Assembly (NCBI RefSeq): GCF_003696305.1
Contig: NZ_RFFK01000012.1
Location: forward strand, 1 to 64,000
Length of the DNA: 64,000 nt
Direction of reading: 5' to 3'
Origin: Pseudomonas sp. AOB-7
GTDB taxonomy: Bacteria; Pseudomonadota; Gammaproteobacteria; Pseudomonadales; Pseudomonadaceae
Shown: one piece after another, positions 8,784 to 19,215 of the stretch
Position numbering within the stretch: position 1 is the stretch's first letter
Layout of the letters: every line of letters starts with the position of its first letter
Program-made: the position numbers and the translations under genes
The notes under the pieces: generated by a model
Seen by the model: the letters and a program-made list of their open reading frames with translations, nothing else
Databases searched by the model: none
What the model was told of the DNA's origin: nothing

Positions 8784-8924
8784 CTATGGATTTAACCCGT
8801 GGTGAGGCCTGAGGTGCGGAGCAGAGCCGTCTTCGCAGGGCAAACCGGGGGCTGGTCAGGGTGTCTGGCATGGCGTATATCTGTGCGCAATTGCCCCGAT
8901 ACGACGGCAGGTACAGGGATCGAT

Positions 8925-9875
8925 ATGCAAAAAGGCACGATGGGCGACAAGCTCAACTGGGACGACCTGCGCTTTTTCCTCGAGGTGGCGCGTACCCGCA
9001 CCGCCAGCGCGGCTGCGCGCCGGCTGGGGGTCGACTACACCACCGTGTCGCGGCGCATCCGCGCGCTGGAGCAGAGCCTGGGAGCGCTGCTGTTCGAGAA
9101 GTCGCGTGCCGCCGGCTTCGCCCTTACCGTCGAGGGCCAGCGCCTGCTGGGGCATGCCGAGACACTGGAAAGCACGTTGCAGGCCGCTTGCGAACAGGTC
9201 TCCGGGACCCGTCTGGGGCTTTCCGGGCACCTGCGCATCGGCTGCACCGAGGCCTTCGGCTGTTGTTTCGTCAGCGCGCAGATGAGCGGTTTTCTCGCGC
9301 GCTACCCGCATATCTCCCTGGATATCCTGCCGGTGCCGCACTTCGTCAGCCTGTCGCGGCGCGAGGCGGACATCGCCATCACCCTGGAACGCCCTGAGCG
9401 TGGGCCCTACGTCTGCGCCAAGCTGTGCGACTATCGCCTGCGCCTGTACGCCACCCCTGAGTACCTGGCCAGCCATGCGCCGATCCGCAGTCGCGACGAT
9501 CTGGCCGGCCACCCCTTCGTCAGCTATGTCGACGACCTGGCGTTCAGCTCCAAGCTGCTCTACCTCAACGACCTGTTGCCGGGGACCGTCAGCCAGCTGC
9601 GCAGCACCAGCGTGATCGCCCAGTACCACGCCGCGCTGCAGGGCAAGGCGCTGGCCATTCTGCCGAGCTTTCTGGCCGGCCCGGACTCGCGCCTGCAGGC
9701 GGTGCTGCCGGAGGAGGTGGACGTGATTCGCCAGTTCTGGCTGTCCTACAGCGAGGACCTGCGCAAGCTCAAGCGCGTGACTCTGGCAGCCGAGTACCTG
9801 CGCGCCTGCGCCGATCTCAACCGGCCGCTGCTGATGGGCGAGTCCAGCCAGATGCACTACCTGCCGCCGAGCTGA
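8925..9875 (+). CDS. LysR-family transcriptional regulator
   Basis: A 316-residue LysR regulator. The N-terminal winged helix-turn-helix (about 10-65) carries ASAAARRLGVDYTTVSRRIR, and the C-terminal LysR substrate domain covers about 95-295. ATG 8925 is chosen because AGGGA lies 7 bases upstream and the DNA-binding domain starts at once; earlier in-frame starts add 42 unrelated residues. It is divergent from the acyl-CoA synthetase-mmsA operon and is its most likely regulator. The N-terminal domain resembles the subgroup in which the DNA helix has a V-D-x-T-T-V-S-R-R-I pattern. The inducer is unknown. Confidence 0.88.
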   Translation: MQKGTMGDKLNWDDLRFFLEVARTRTASAAARRLGVDYTTVSRRIRALEQSLGALLFEKSRAAGFALTVEGQRLLGHAETLESTLQAACEQVSGTRLGLSGHLRIGCTEAFGCCFVSAQMSGFLARYPHISLDILPVPHFVSLSRREADIAITLERPERGPYVCAKLCDYRLRLYATPEYLASHAPIRSRDDLAGHPFVSYVDDLAFSSKLLYLNDLLPGTVSQLRSTSVIAQYHAALQGKALAILPSFLAGPDSRLQAVLPEEVDVIRQFWLSYSEDLRKLKRVTLAAEYLRACADLNRPLLMGESSQMHYLPPS

Positions 9876-10018
9876 GCTCAGCGGCACGGGGTTTGCTCGC
9901 CAATCCCCCAGCGGCCCCCGGCGGGGCCGGAGCTGGACAAGCGATAACGGCGGGAGCATGGTCACCCATAGTGCCGTCAGGCGCTGGCGACAAGGTAGAG
10001 GTTCAGGCGGGAGCGAAG

Positions 10019-11923
<1,905 letters not shown>

Positions 11924-11929
11924 CGCGCC

Positions 11930-13663
11930 ATGATCGAGCTGCTGGCACGCCTGGTCGACACCGCCGATCCGCTGCTGCTGCGCCAGGCGCTGGCCTGGCT
12001 GTACGGCTTCGTGCGTCCGCACCTGCGCGCCGTGGCGCTGCTGCTCGGCCTGTCGCTGGGCGCCTCGTTGCTGGTGCTGGCGCAACCCTGGCTGACCAAG
12101 ACGCTGATCGACGACGGTCTGCTGGCGCGGGACTTCCCCGTGCTGGTGCAGGTGGCCGTGGCGATGATAGTCGTCGGCATCCTCGGCACGCTGCTCGGCG
12201 GCATCAACCGCTACCTGCATACCCAGCTGTCCGGGCGCATCCTGTTCGCCCTGCGCGACGACCTCTACGGCCATCTGCAGACCCTGTCGCCAGCTTTCTA
12301 TGGCCAACGACGGATCGGCGACCTGCTGTCGCGTCTGGACGGCGACGTCGCCGAGATCCAGCGCTTCGCCGTCGATTCGCTGTTCGCCGCGGTGTCGGCG
12401 GTCATCGGCCTGCTCGGTGCCGTAGTCCTGATGCTGGCGTTGTCCTGGCAGCTGGCGTTGCTGCTGGCGGTGCTGATCCCCGTCGAGGTGCTGTGGCTGC
12501 GCTGGATGCGGCGTAGGGTCGAGCGCGACGCCCGCGGCCTGCGCGAGCGCTCGGCGGACCTGTCGTCGTTTCTGGTCGAAACCCTGCCGGCGATGAAGTT
12601 CATCCAGGCCGCCGGCCAGCAGCAGCGTGAGGCGCAGCGCCTGCAGGGCCTCGGTCAGGGCTACCTGCGCCAGCTGCTCAGACTGCAGGTCAGCGAGTTC
12701 TTCACCCACGCGGTGCCCGGTACCCTGACCTCGTTGTCGCGGGCCTGCGTGTTCATCATCGGCGGTTACTGGGTGGTGCAGGGCACCTGGCAACTCGGCG
12801 CGTTGATCGCCTTCTCCACCTACCTGGGCATGGCCGTTGGCCCGGTGCAGAGCCTGCTCGGCCTGTACGTGGCGATGCAGCGGATGAGCGTCAGCCTCGG
12901 CCGGGTGATGGAGCTCAAGTGCGAACCGGCCCAGGTCAGCCAGGTGGCGCGGCCGCAGCCGCTGGCGCAGGGCCACGGCGAGCTGCGCCTGGAGGGGGTC
13001 TGGTTCGCCCACCCGCAGCGCGCCGAGGCGGTGCTGCGCGGCGTCGAGGTGCGCATCGCGGCAGGGCTGAAAGTCGCCATCAGCGGCGCCTCCGGGGTCG
13101 GCAAGTCGACCCTGATCGACCTGCTGCAGCGCTTCTACGACCCCAGTCAGGGCCGCATCCTGCTGGACGGCCGCGACCTGCGCGAACTGGAGCTGGCCGA
13201 GCTGCGCCGGCGTATCGCCGTGGTCAGCCAGGACATCGTGCTGTTTCGTGGCAGCCTGGCCGACAACCTCGCCTACGCCGCACCGCAGGTCGAGCGCGCG
13301 GCCATCGAACAGGTGGTGCGCCTGGCCCGCCTCGACGAGCTGGTGGCCAGCCTGCCGCAGGGCCTCGACAGCCAGCTCGGCGAGCGTGGCCAGCAGCTCT
13401 CCGGCGGGCAGAAGCAGCGCATTGCCATCGCCCGCGCGCTGCTCCAGGCGCCGCTGATCCTGGTGCTCGACGAGGCCACCTCGGCGGTGGACGAGAACAC
13501 CGAACGCGAGGTGATCGCCGCCATCGACGAGCTGTTTGCCGACCGTACACGCATCCTCATCAGCCACCGCCGTTCGACCCTGGCGCAGTGCGATCTGCAC
13601 CTGCAGCTGGCCGAGGGGCAGCTGCGGCCGCTGCCGGCGGAGGCCGCGAGCGATGTCCGCTGA
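11930..13663 (+). CDS. qhpF: ABC exporter (QhpF-type) of the amine dehydrogenase system
   Basis: A 577-residue half-transporter: a membrane domain with about six helices (residues about 30-320) fused to an ABC ATPase. Walker A GASGVGKST begins near 385, signature LSGGQKQR near 489, and Walker B LVLDEATSA near 510. In QHNDH clusters the homologue is thought to help export the matured gamma subunit, which has no ordinary signal peptide. It is encoded 6 bases after the sigma-54 activator gene and overlaps qhpE by 11 bases. Lipid or peptide export would be the generic alternative, but the neighbours favour QhpF. Confidence 0.88.
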   Translation: MIELLARLVDTADPLLLRQALAWLYGFVRPHLRAVALLLGLSLGASLLVLAQPWLTKTLIDDGLLARDFPVLVQVAVAMIVVGILGTLLGGINRYLHTQLSGRILFALRDDLYGHLQTLSPAFYGQRRIGDLLSRLDGDVAEIQRFAVDSLFAAVSAVIGLLGAVVLMLALSWQLALLLAVLIPVEVLWLRWMRRRVERDARGLRERSADLSSFLVETLPAMKFIQAAGQQQREAQRLQGLGQGYLRQLLRLQVSEFFTHAVPGTLTSLSRACVFIIGGYWVVQGTWQLGALIAFSTYLGMAVGPVQSLLGLYVAMQRMSVSLGRVMELKCEPAQVSQVARPQPLAQGHGELRLEGVWFAHPQRAEAVLRGVEVRIAAGLKVAISGASGVGKSTLIDLLQRFYDPSQGRILLDGRDLRELELAELRRRIAVVSQDIVLFRGSLADNLAYAAPQVERAAIEQVVRLARLDELVASLPQGLDSQLGERGQQLSGGQKQRIAIARALLQAPLILVLDEATSAVDENTEREVIAAIDELFADRTRILISHRRSTLAQCDLHLQLAEGQLRPLPAEAASDVR

Positions 13664-14330
13664 ACCGCATATCGGCCTGGTCGACAGCGGCCACGCGTCG
13701 GCCCAGGCGCCGCTGATCCGCGCCGGGCGGCGTTTCTGGCTGGACGGCGAAGCGCTGTGCGAGGGAGCGCTGGCAGCCGATGACCTTGGCCACGGCGCCG
13801 CGGTGATCGCCAGCCTGACGGCCGAGGCCGGCGCTGCCGAGCTATGCCTGGCCCAGGTATTCGACGGCCGCGGGCAGACCAGCGCGCTGCAACTGGCCGC
13901 CGCCATCCACTGGCTGATCGAGCAGGACGTGGTGCTGATCAACCTCAGCCTCGGCCTGCGCCAGGACCGACCCTTGCTGCGCCAGGCCTGCGCGGCAGCG
14001 AGCGCGGCGGGCATCCTGCTCTGTGCCTCCAGCCCGGCCCAGGGCGCAGCGGTGTTCCCGGCGGCCTATCCGCAGGTGCTGCGCATCACCGGCGACGCCC
14101 GCTGTGCGCCGGGGCAGTGGTCCTGGCTGGATAGCGCCCAGGCCGACTTCGGTGCGCCGGTGCGCGCGGACAGCGGCATGGCCGGCGCCAGCGTCGCCTG
14201 CGCCGCCCTCAGCGGGCTGATCGCCGCCTTCCTGCGTCGCGAGCCCGGGGCGGGGCGCGAGGCGGTGCTCGACTACCTGCACCGGGGCGCCGCCTTCATC
14301 GGCCCCGAGCGGCGCGGGGCCGGCCCATGA
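13653..14330 (+). CDS. qhpE: Subtilisin-like maturation protease (QhpE-type)
   Basis: A 225-residue compact serine protease with a subtilisin-type triad: Asp11 in GLVDSG, His47 in DLGHGAA and Ser180 in MAGASVA. There is no signal peptide or prodomain, so it is cytosolic. QhpE proteins remove the N-terminal leader of the gamma subunit after cross-linking, fitting the 28-residue leader of the QhpC product here. ATG 13653 overlaps the qhpF stop by 11 bases; a longer upstream reading would duplicate qhpF sequence in another frame and is rejected. Its stop overlaps the qhpG start (ATGA). Confidence 0.88.
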   Translation: MSAEPHIGLVDSGHASAQAPLIRAGRRFWLDGEALCEGALAADDLGHGAAVIASLTAEAGAAELCLAQVFDGRGQTSALQLAAAIHWLIEQDVVLINLSLGLRQDRPLLRQACAAASAAGILLCASSPAQGAAVFPAAYPQVLRITGDARCAPGQWSWLDSAQADFGAPVRADSGMAGASVACAALSGLIAAFLRREPGAGREAVLDYLHRGAAFIGPERRGAGP

Positions 14331-15637
14331 GCGCGCCGCGTATCCTGGTGCTGGGCGCCGGCCCGGCCGGCGCCGCGGTGGCGCTGGGCCTGCGGCGCCT
14401 GGGTTATCCGTTACGGGTGGTCAGCGACTGGCGCCGCTTCGTCGCGCTGGAGGGCGTCTCGCAGCGGGTGCTCGACGGCCTGCGCCAGGCCGGCCTGCAC
14501 CGTGCCCTGGCCTGCGCCACCCTGGCCTCGCCGCGGCGGGTGCAATGGAACGGCGAGGAACAGCGGCTGAATCAGGAGTTTCTGATCGACCGCGCGGCCT
14601 TCGATGCGGCGCTACGCGAGGATCTGCGCGAGGCCGGCGTGGAGCTGCTGGCGGCGCGGGTGCGTGCGGTCGAGAGCGGCGCCGACGGCCATCGGGTGCA
14701 GCTGGAAAGCGGCGAGACGTTGCACGGCGAGTTCCTCGTCGAGGCGCGCGGGCGCCAGGCGCCGCTCGCCGGCAAGCGCCAGCGTGGCCCGGAGACCCTC
14801 AGCCTGCTCAGCCAGTGGCAGCAGGCGTCGGGGCCGGCGGCGTCGGCGGTGCAGAGCCTGGCCGACGGCTGGGCCTGGATGGCGCGGCTGGCCGACGGCC
14901 GCTGCTACTGGCAGATCACCCGCGACGCCGCCGGCCTGCCGCTGCGGGCGCAGCTGCCGGCCTGGTGCGCGCAGCGCCGCGGCGAATCGGCGCTGGTGCG
15001 CGAGCTGTTTGGCGCCGCGGCGCTGCAACCGGCCGCCCTGCATGCGCGCAGCAGCACGGCGATCCTCTTCGACGAGGCCAGCGGCGCCAACTGGCTGCGC
15101 GTCGGCGACGCCGCCATGGCGGTGGACCCGCTGTCCGGCAACGGCATCTTCCAGTCGCTGTCCTCGGCGCTGCAGGCACCGGCGGTGATCAACACCCTGC
15201 TGCGCCACCCCGAGCGCGCGGCGTTGGCGCGACGCTTCCACCAGCAGCGGGTGGCGCAGCTGTTTCTGCGTTTCGCCCGCACCGGCCGCGACTTCTATGC
15301 CCTGGAGCGGCGCTGGGCCGAGCAGCCGTTCTGGCAGGCGCGCAGCCGCTGGCCGGACGCCGAACCGATGCACGCGCCGGCCGACGTTTCCCAGGTTCGG
15401 ATCGTCAGCGCCCCGGTGCTGCGTGGCGACTCGATCGAGGAGGCCGAGGTGGTGGTCACCGCCGACCAGCCGCTGGGTATCTGGCATCTGCAGGGCGTCG
15501 AGTTGGCGCCAGTGGTGCGCGCGCTGCAGGCCGGTGAACTCGCGCAGGCCCTGGCGCGCTTGCAGCCGGAGCCGCGTCGGCTGGTGCAGCGCTGGTTGCT
15601 GGCTCAGGGCTACGGCCCTGCTGGGCGACCTGGATAG
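14327..15637 (+). CDS. qhpG: FAD-dependent tryptophan hydroxylase of CTQ biogenesis (QhpG-type)
   Basis: A 436-residue flavoprotein monooxygenase of the tryptophan-halogenase-like fold. LVLGAGPAGAA (residues 7-17) binds FAD, and the GDAAMAVDPLSGNGIFQSL segment (about 263-281) is the second FAD contact. QhpG homologues hydroxylate the gamma-subunit tryptophan on the way to cysteine tryptophylquinone. It is the last gene of the activator-qhpF-qhpE-qhpG operon, coupled to qhpE by a 4-base overlap. Its function is assigned from cluster content, since the fold alone would allow other aromatic substrates. Confidence 0.87.
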   Translation: MSAPRILVLGAGPAGAAVALGLRRLGYPLRVVSDWRRFVALEGVSQRVLDGLRQAGLHRALACATLASPRRVQWNGEEQRLNQEFLIDRAAFDAALREDLREAGVELLAARVRAVESGADGHRVQLESGETLHGEFLVEARGRQAPLAGKRQRGPETLSLLSQWQQASGPAASAVQSLADGWAWMARLADGRCYWQITRDAAGLPLRAQLPAWCAQRRGESALVRELFGAAALQPAALHARSSTAILFDEASGANWLRVGDAAMAVDPLSGNGIFQSLSSALQAPAVINTLLRHPERAALARRFHQQRVAQLFLRFARTGRDFYALERRWAEQPFWQARSRWPDAEPMHAPADVSQVRIVSAPVLRGDSIEEAEVVVTADQPLGIWHLQGVELAPVVRALQAGELAQALARLQPEPRRLVQRWLLAQGYGPAGRPG

Positions 15638-15640
15638 ACT

Positions 15641-15663
15641 GCGCCACGTGCGATACGTGGCGC
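15641..15663. terminator. Hairpin between convergent qhpG and aldehyde dehydrogenase
   Basis: GCGCCACGT (15641-15649) and ACGTGGCGC (15655-15663) form a perfect 9-bp stem with a 5-base loop in the 38-base gap between two convergent genes. No T tract follows. It probably serves both directions as a weak terminator. Confidence 0.55.
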
Positions 15664-15675
15664 GTCTGGAGAGGA

Positions 15676-17169
15676 TCAGAGTTTGATCAGCACCGATTTG
15701 AGTTCGGTGTAGTGCTCGATGGCGGCGGCGCCCATCTCGCGGCCGACGCCGGAGAGCTTGTAGCCGCCGAAAGGCAGCGCCGGATCGAGGGCGCTGTGGC
15801 AGTTGACCCAGACCGAGCCGGACTTGATCCGCGGCACCATACGGTGCACCGCCGACAGGTCGTTGGACCAGATGCTGGCGCCGAGGCCGTAAGGGTTGTC
15901 GTTGGCCATGCGCACCACCTCGTCGATATCGTCGAAGGGCATGGCCACTAGCACCGGGCCGAAGATTTCTTCCTGCACCAGGCGATGCTGCTGGTCGACG
16001 TCGACTATCACCGTCGGTTTGACGAAGTAGCCGGGGCCGAAGCCTTCGCCGCCACAAGCGATGGTGGCGCCCAGCTCGCGGCCTAGCTGGATGTAGCCGG
16101 TGACGCGATCCTGCTGCTTGGCGGAGATCAGCGGGCCCATCTGCACGCTCGGGTCGAGGCCATTGCCCAGCTTCATGCCGTTGGCGATGCCGGCGATGTC
16201 GGCCACCACGTTGTCGAAGTGCTTGCGGTGCACGTACAGGCGCGAACCGGCGCAGCAGACCTGGCCCTGGTTGAAGAAGATCGCGGTGGCGGCACCGGCG
16301 GCGGCTTCGGCGAGGTTGGCGTCCGGCAGGACGATGGTCGGCGACTTGCCGCCCAGTTCCAGGGTCACCCGGGTCATGTTGTCCATGGCCGCCTTGCCGA
16401 TCTGCTTGCCCACCTCGGTGGAGCCGGTGAAGGTCAGCTTGTCCACGCCCGGGTGGCGGGTGAGGGCGACGCCGGCATTCAGGCCGGTGCCGGTGACCAG
16501 GTTGAACACCCCGGCCGGGTAGCCGGCTTCCAGCACCAGCTCGGCCAGCTTCAGCGCGGTCAGCGGGGTTTCGTCGGCCGGCTTGAGCACCATGGTACAG
16601 CCGGTGGCCAGTGCCGGGCCGAGCTTCCAGCAGGCCAGCAGCAGCGGGAAGTTCCAGGCGACGATGGCGCCCACCACACCCACCGCCTCGCGGCGGATAT
16701 AGCCGTGGAACTGGTCGTCGGGCATCAGCGGCATCGACACGTCGACCGTAGTGCCCTCGATCTTGGTGGCCCAGCCGGCCATGTAGCGCAGGAAGTCGAT
16801 GGCCAGCTGCACGTCCATCACCTGGGCCACGGCGACGCTCTTGCCGTTGTTCAGGCACTCCAGCTCGGCCAGCTCCCTGGCGTCGCGCTGCATCAGGTCG
16901 GCCAGGCGCCACAGCAGGTTCTGCCGCTCGCGCGGGCGCATACGGCTCCACGGCGAGTCGTCGAAGGCCTGACGGGCGGCGCGTACGGCGCGATCGACAT
17001 CCTCGGCCGCGGCGCTGGGCACGTCACCGAGCACCTCGCCGCTGGCCGGGTTACGGAAGGCCAGGGTGGCGCCGCTGGCGGCGTCCTGCCACTCGGCGCC
17101 GATCAGCATCTGCAGCTTGCGCGCAAGGAAGGCACGGGTCTGGGGGAGGGTGGGCAGGTCGGTGGACAT
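15676..17169 (-). CDS. NAD-dependent aldehyde dehydrogenase of the amine pathway
   Basis: A 497-residue aldehyde dehydrogenase. It has the NAD site FTGSTEVGKQ, the general base Glu272 in ELGGKSP, and the nucleophile Cys305 in NQGQVCCAG. Sequence pattern and context resemble phenylacetaldehyde dehydrogenase (FeaB/PeaE), which oxidises the aldehyde produced by amine dehydrogenase. Other aldehydes from primary amines are possible. ATG 17169 is preferred over the one 18 bases upstream because GAGG lies 8 bases before it. A near-perfect sigma-54 promoter stands 39 bases upstream, and the gene is divergent from qhpA. Confidence 0.88.
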   Translation of the reverse strand: MSTDLPTLPQTRAFLARKLQMLIGAEWQDAASGATLAFRNPASGEVLGDVPSAAAEDVDRAVRAARQAFDDSPWSRMRPRERQNLLWRLADLMQRDARELAELECLNNGKSVAVAQVMDVQLAIDFLRYMAGWATKIEGTTVDVSMPLMPDDQFHGYIRREAVGVVGAIVAWNFPLLLACWKLGPALATGCTMVLKPADETPLTALKLAELVLEAGYPAGVFNLVTGTGLNAGVALTRHPGVDKLTFTGSTEVGKQIGKAAMDNMTRVTLELGGKSPTIVLPDANLAEAAAGAATAIFFNQGQVCCAGSRLYVHRKHFDNVVADIAGIANGMKLGNGLDPSVQMGPLISAKQQDRVTGYIQLGRELGATIACGGEGFGPGYFVKPTVIVDVDQQHRLVQEEIFGPVLVAMPFDDIDEVVRMANDNPYGLGASIWSNDLSAVHRMVPRIKSGSVWVNCHSALDPALPFGGYKLSGVGREMGAAAIEHYTELKSVLIKL

Positions 17170-17207
17170 GGGAAGGACCTCATTCATTGATGTTGTCCCG
17201 GCCCTTT

Positions 17208-17224
17208 CGCAACGCCCGTGCCAA
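17208..17224 (-). promoter_or_regulatory. Sigma-54 promoter of the aldehyde dehydrogenase
   Basis: On the minus strand the sequence is TTGGCACGGGCGTTGCG. The -24 GG and -12 GC are exactly 10 bases apart, and the match to TGGCACG-N4-TTGC is complete. Transcription would begin near 17197, leaving a leader of about 28 bases with a GAGG ribosome site. The sigma-54 activator gene at 10019 is the obvious partner. Confidence 0.88.
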
Positions 17225-17307
17225 GGCCGTTTTTGTCGATCAAGCCATTGATGTAGAAGGATTTATTCGCTCTTCTCGAACCAGGGCAAGGCGTTCCGCT
17301 GTTGCAC

Positions 17308-17383
17308 TTTGAGACGGCCTGAGACGGCCCTGGCACAGTTGCCGGAGCTACGCTTGCAGGGTGGCGCGCGCTCGCGTCTCAGG
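17308..17383. promoter_or_regulatory. Candidate enhancer (UAS) with inverted and direct GAGACG repeats
   Basis: TTTGAGACGGCC (17308-17319) is followed at once by CCTGAGACGGCC (17318-17329). An inverted copy CGTCTCAGG (17375-17383) is the exact complement of CCTGAGACG (17318-17326). The sites lie about 110-190 bases upstream of the predicted sigma-54 transcription start, the usual enhancer range. They also lie about 200-270 bases upstream of qhpA, so one activator could serve both directions. Confidence 0.6.
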
Positions 17384-17576
17384 CTGGAACAGTCTGTCGC
17401 GAAACAAGACAGCCAGGCGGGCCGTCAGCATTTTCCCAAGGCCGGTATTTTTTAATTAATTAATTGTTTTAAAAGGGTTTTATCTGCTGTGGCACACATT
17501 GTGTATTTGCCCTGGCAGCTGCGCCCGCCTTGCAACGGGATGCAAACCATAAGAACAACACCGTGGAGGTCTGACC

Positions 17577-19142
17577 TTGAAGACGACTCGACTCCGGCAG
17601 CACGCAGGCACCCTGGCCCTGGCCATGGCAGCCCTGACGTTCGGCCAGGCCCAGGCAGCAGAGAGCGGCGAAGCCCTGCTCAAGTCCAAGTGCATGGGGT
17701 GCCATATTCCCGAGGGCAACGACGCGCTCAGCCGCATCAGTCACCAGCGCAAGACCCCCGAGGGCTGGCTGATGAGCATCGCCCGCATGCAGGTGATGCA
17801 TGGCCTGCAGATCGGCGACGATGACCGCCGCACCCTGGTCAAGTACCTGGCCGACAAGCAGGGCCTGGCCCCCAGCGAGACAGAAGGGGTGCGCTATGCC
17901 ATGGAGCGCCGCCTGAACACCGTCGAGCAGTTCGACGAGCAGCTCGGTCAGATGTGCGGCCGCTGCCACTCCAGCGCCCGGGTCGCCCTGCAGCGCCGCC
18001 CGGCCAAGGAATGGGAGCACCTGGTGCATTTTCACCTCGGCCAGTGGCCGTCCCTCGAATACCAGGCCCAGTCGCGCGACCGCGACTGGCTGGACCTCGC
18101 CCTCAAGCAGATGGTGCCGGACCTGGCCAAGCGCTTCCCGCTGGAGGACCAGGCCTGGACCGACTGGCAGAAGACCCGGCCCAAGGCCGACGTCCTGCCG
18201 GGGCAGTGGAGCTTCAGCGGCCACATGTTGGCCAAGGGCGATGTGCGCGGGGTGATGACGGTGACTGCCGATGCAGGCGATACCTTCAAGGTCGACGTGA
18301 TAGGCCAGTATGCCGACGGCAGCCCCTTCAGCGGCAGCGGCTCGGCCATCCTCTACAACGGCTATGAGTGGCGCGGCAACGTGAAGGTCGGCGAGACCAA
18401 CATGCGCCAGGTTTTCGCCGCCATCGACGGCGAGATGAAGGGCCGCATGTTCGAGGCCGAGCACGACGAGCGCGGCCTGGACTTCAGCGCCGTGAAGGAG
18501 GGCAATGCCCGTCTCCTCGCGGTACAGCCGGCCTTTATCAAGGCGGGCAGCGAAACCGAGCTGACCCTGGTGGGCAGCGGCCTGTCCGGCGCCCCCGAAC
18601 TGGGCGCCGGGCTCGAGGTGGTCAAGGTGCTGGACAGCGCACCGACCCAGTTGCGGGTGAAGGTGAAGGCCGCTGCCGATGCCGCGCCGGGTCTGCGCAG
18701 CGTGACGCTGGGCCAGCTCGCGGGTGTCGAGCTGGCCGTCTACAAGGACATCGCCGAGGTCAAGGTGGTGCCCGCGTTCTCCGTCGCCCGGGTCGGCGAC
18801 AACGGCGGCTCCACGCCCAAGGTGCAGGGCCGCTTCGAGGCCGAGGCCTGGGGCAAGGGTGCCGACGGCAAGCCCTACCGCATCGGCTACCTGCCGGCGA
18901 AATGGTCGGTCGAGCCGTTCGACGAGCGGGCCGAGGAAGACGAGGACGTGAAGTTCGCCGGCCAGATGCAGAAAGATGGCGTCTTCGTGCCCGGCGGCGC
19001 CGGCCCGAATCCCGAGCGCAAGATGATGACCAACAACGCCGGCAACCTGAAGGTGATCGCCGAGCTGGAGGAGGGCGGCCACAAGGGCCAAGGCCAGCTG
19101 ATCGTCACCGTCCAGCGCTGGAACAACCCGCCGCTGCCCTGA
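17577..19142 (+). CDS. qhpA: Quinohemoprotein amine dehydrogenase alpha subunit (di-heme)
   Basis: A 521-residue periplasmic protein. The signal peptide (1-27, ending AQA) is followed by two c-type heme motifs, CMGCH (39-43) and CGRCH (127-131), then beta-rich Ig-like domains. The alpha subunit passes electrons from the cysteine tryptophylquinone cofactor out to periplasmic acceptors such as cytochrome c or azurin. The start codon is TTG at 17577, supported by GGAGGT 6 bases upstream and a complete signal peptide; no ATG fits. It is the first of four genes, qhpA-qhpD-qhpC-qhpB, on the plus strand. Confidence 0.94.
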   Translation: MKTTRLRQHAGTLALAMAALTFGQAQAAESGEALLKSKCMGCHIPEGNDALSRISHQRKTPEGWLMSIARMQVMHGLQIGDDDRRTLVKYLADKQGLAPSETEGVRYAMERRLNTVEQFDEQLGQMCGRCHSSARVALQRRPAKEWEHLVHFHLGQWPSLEYQAQSRDRDWLDLALKQMVPDLAKRFPLEDQAWTDWQKTRPKADVLPGQWSFSGHMLAKGDVRGVMTVTADAGDTFKVDVIGQYADGSPFSGSGSAILYNGYEWRGNVKVGETNMRQVFAAIDGEMKGRMFEAEHDERGLDFSAVKEGNARLLAVQPAFIKAGSETELTLVGSGLSGAPELGAGLEVVKVLDSAPTQLRVKVKAAADAAPGLRSVTLGQLAGVELAVYKDIAEVKVVPAFSVARVGDNGGSTPKVQGRFEAEAWGKGADGKPYRIGYLPAKWSVEPFDERAEEDEDVKFAGQMQKDGVFVPGGAGPNPERKMMTNNAGNLKVIAELEEGGHKGQGQLIVTVQRWNNPPLP

Positions 19143-19215
19143 TGGGCAGGGCCCGGGCGGCGAATGGGCGCCGTCCGGATTCACGACGAATTGGGAAGAA
19201 TTCCGGGAGGTCGCC

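Larger units (their letters stand above)
17188..17576. other. Divergent regulatory region between aldehyde dehydrogenase and qhpA
   Basis: This gap of about 390 bases has no gene. From left to right it holds a minus-strand -24/-12 promoter (17208-17224), a set of GAGACG repeats in both orientations (17308-17383), and an AT-rich tract around 17448-17480 (TTAATTAATTAATT core). The tract could bend or bind IHF. The qhpA ribosome site GGAGGT is at 17565-17570. On the plus strand the best -24/-12 candidate, TGGCACACATTGTGT at 17490, lacks the -12 GC and is not convincing. Confidence 0.7.

Noticed and set aside
14612..16951. Long minus-strand frame spanning qhpG and the aldehyde dehydrogenase
   Set aside because: It reads the aldehyde dehydrogenase in a wrong frame and qhpG antisense; both real genes have clear catalytic motifs.
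17331..17344. TGGCACAGTTGC as a -24/-12 promoter on the plus strand
   Set aside because: Only 2 bases separate the two boxes; the required spacing of 10 between GG and GC is not met.
17490..17504. TGGCACACATTGTGT as a sigma-54 promoter for qhpA
   Set aside because: The -24 half is good, but the base pair at the -12 GC position is GT and the TTGC block is absent, so it was not called.
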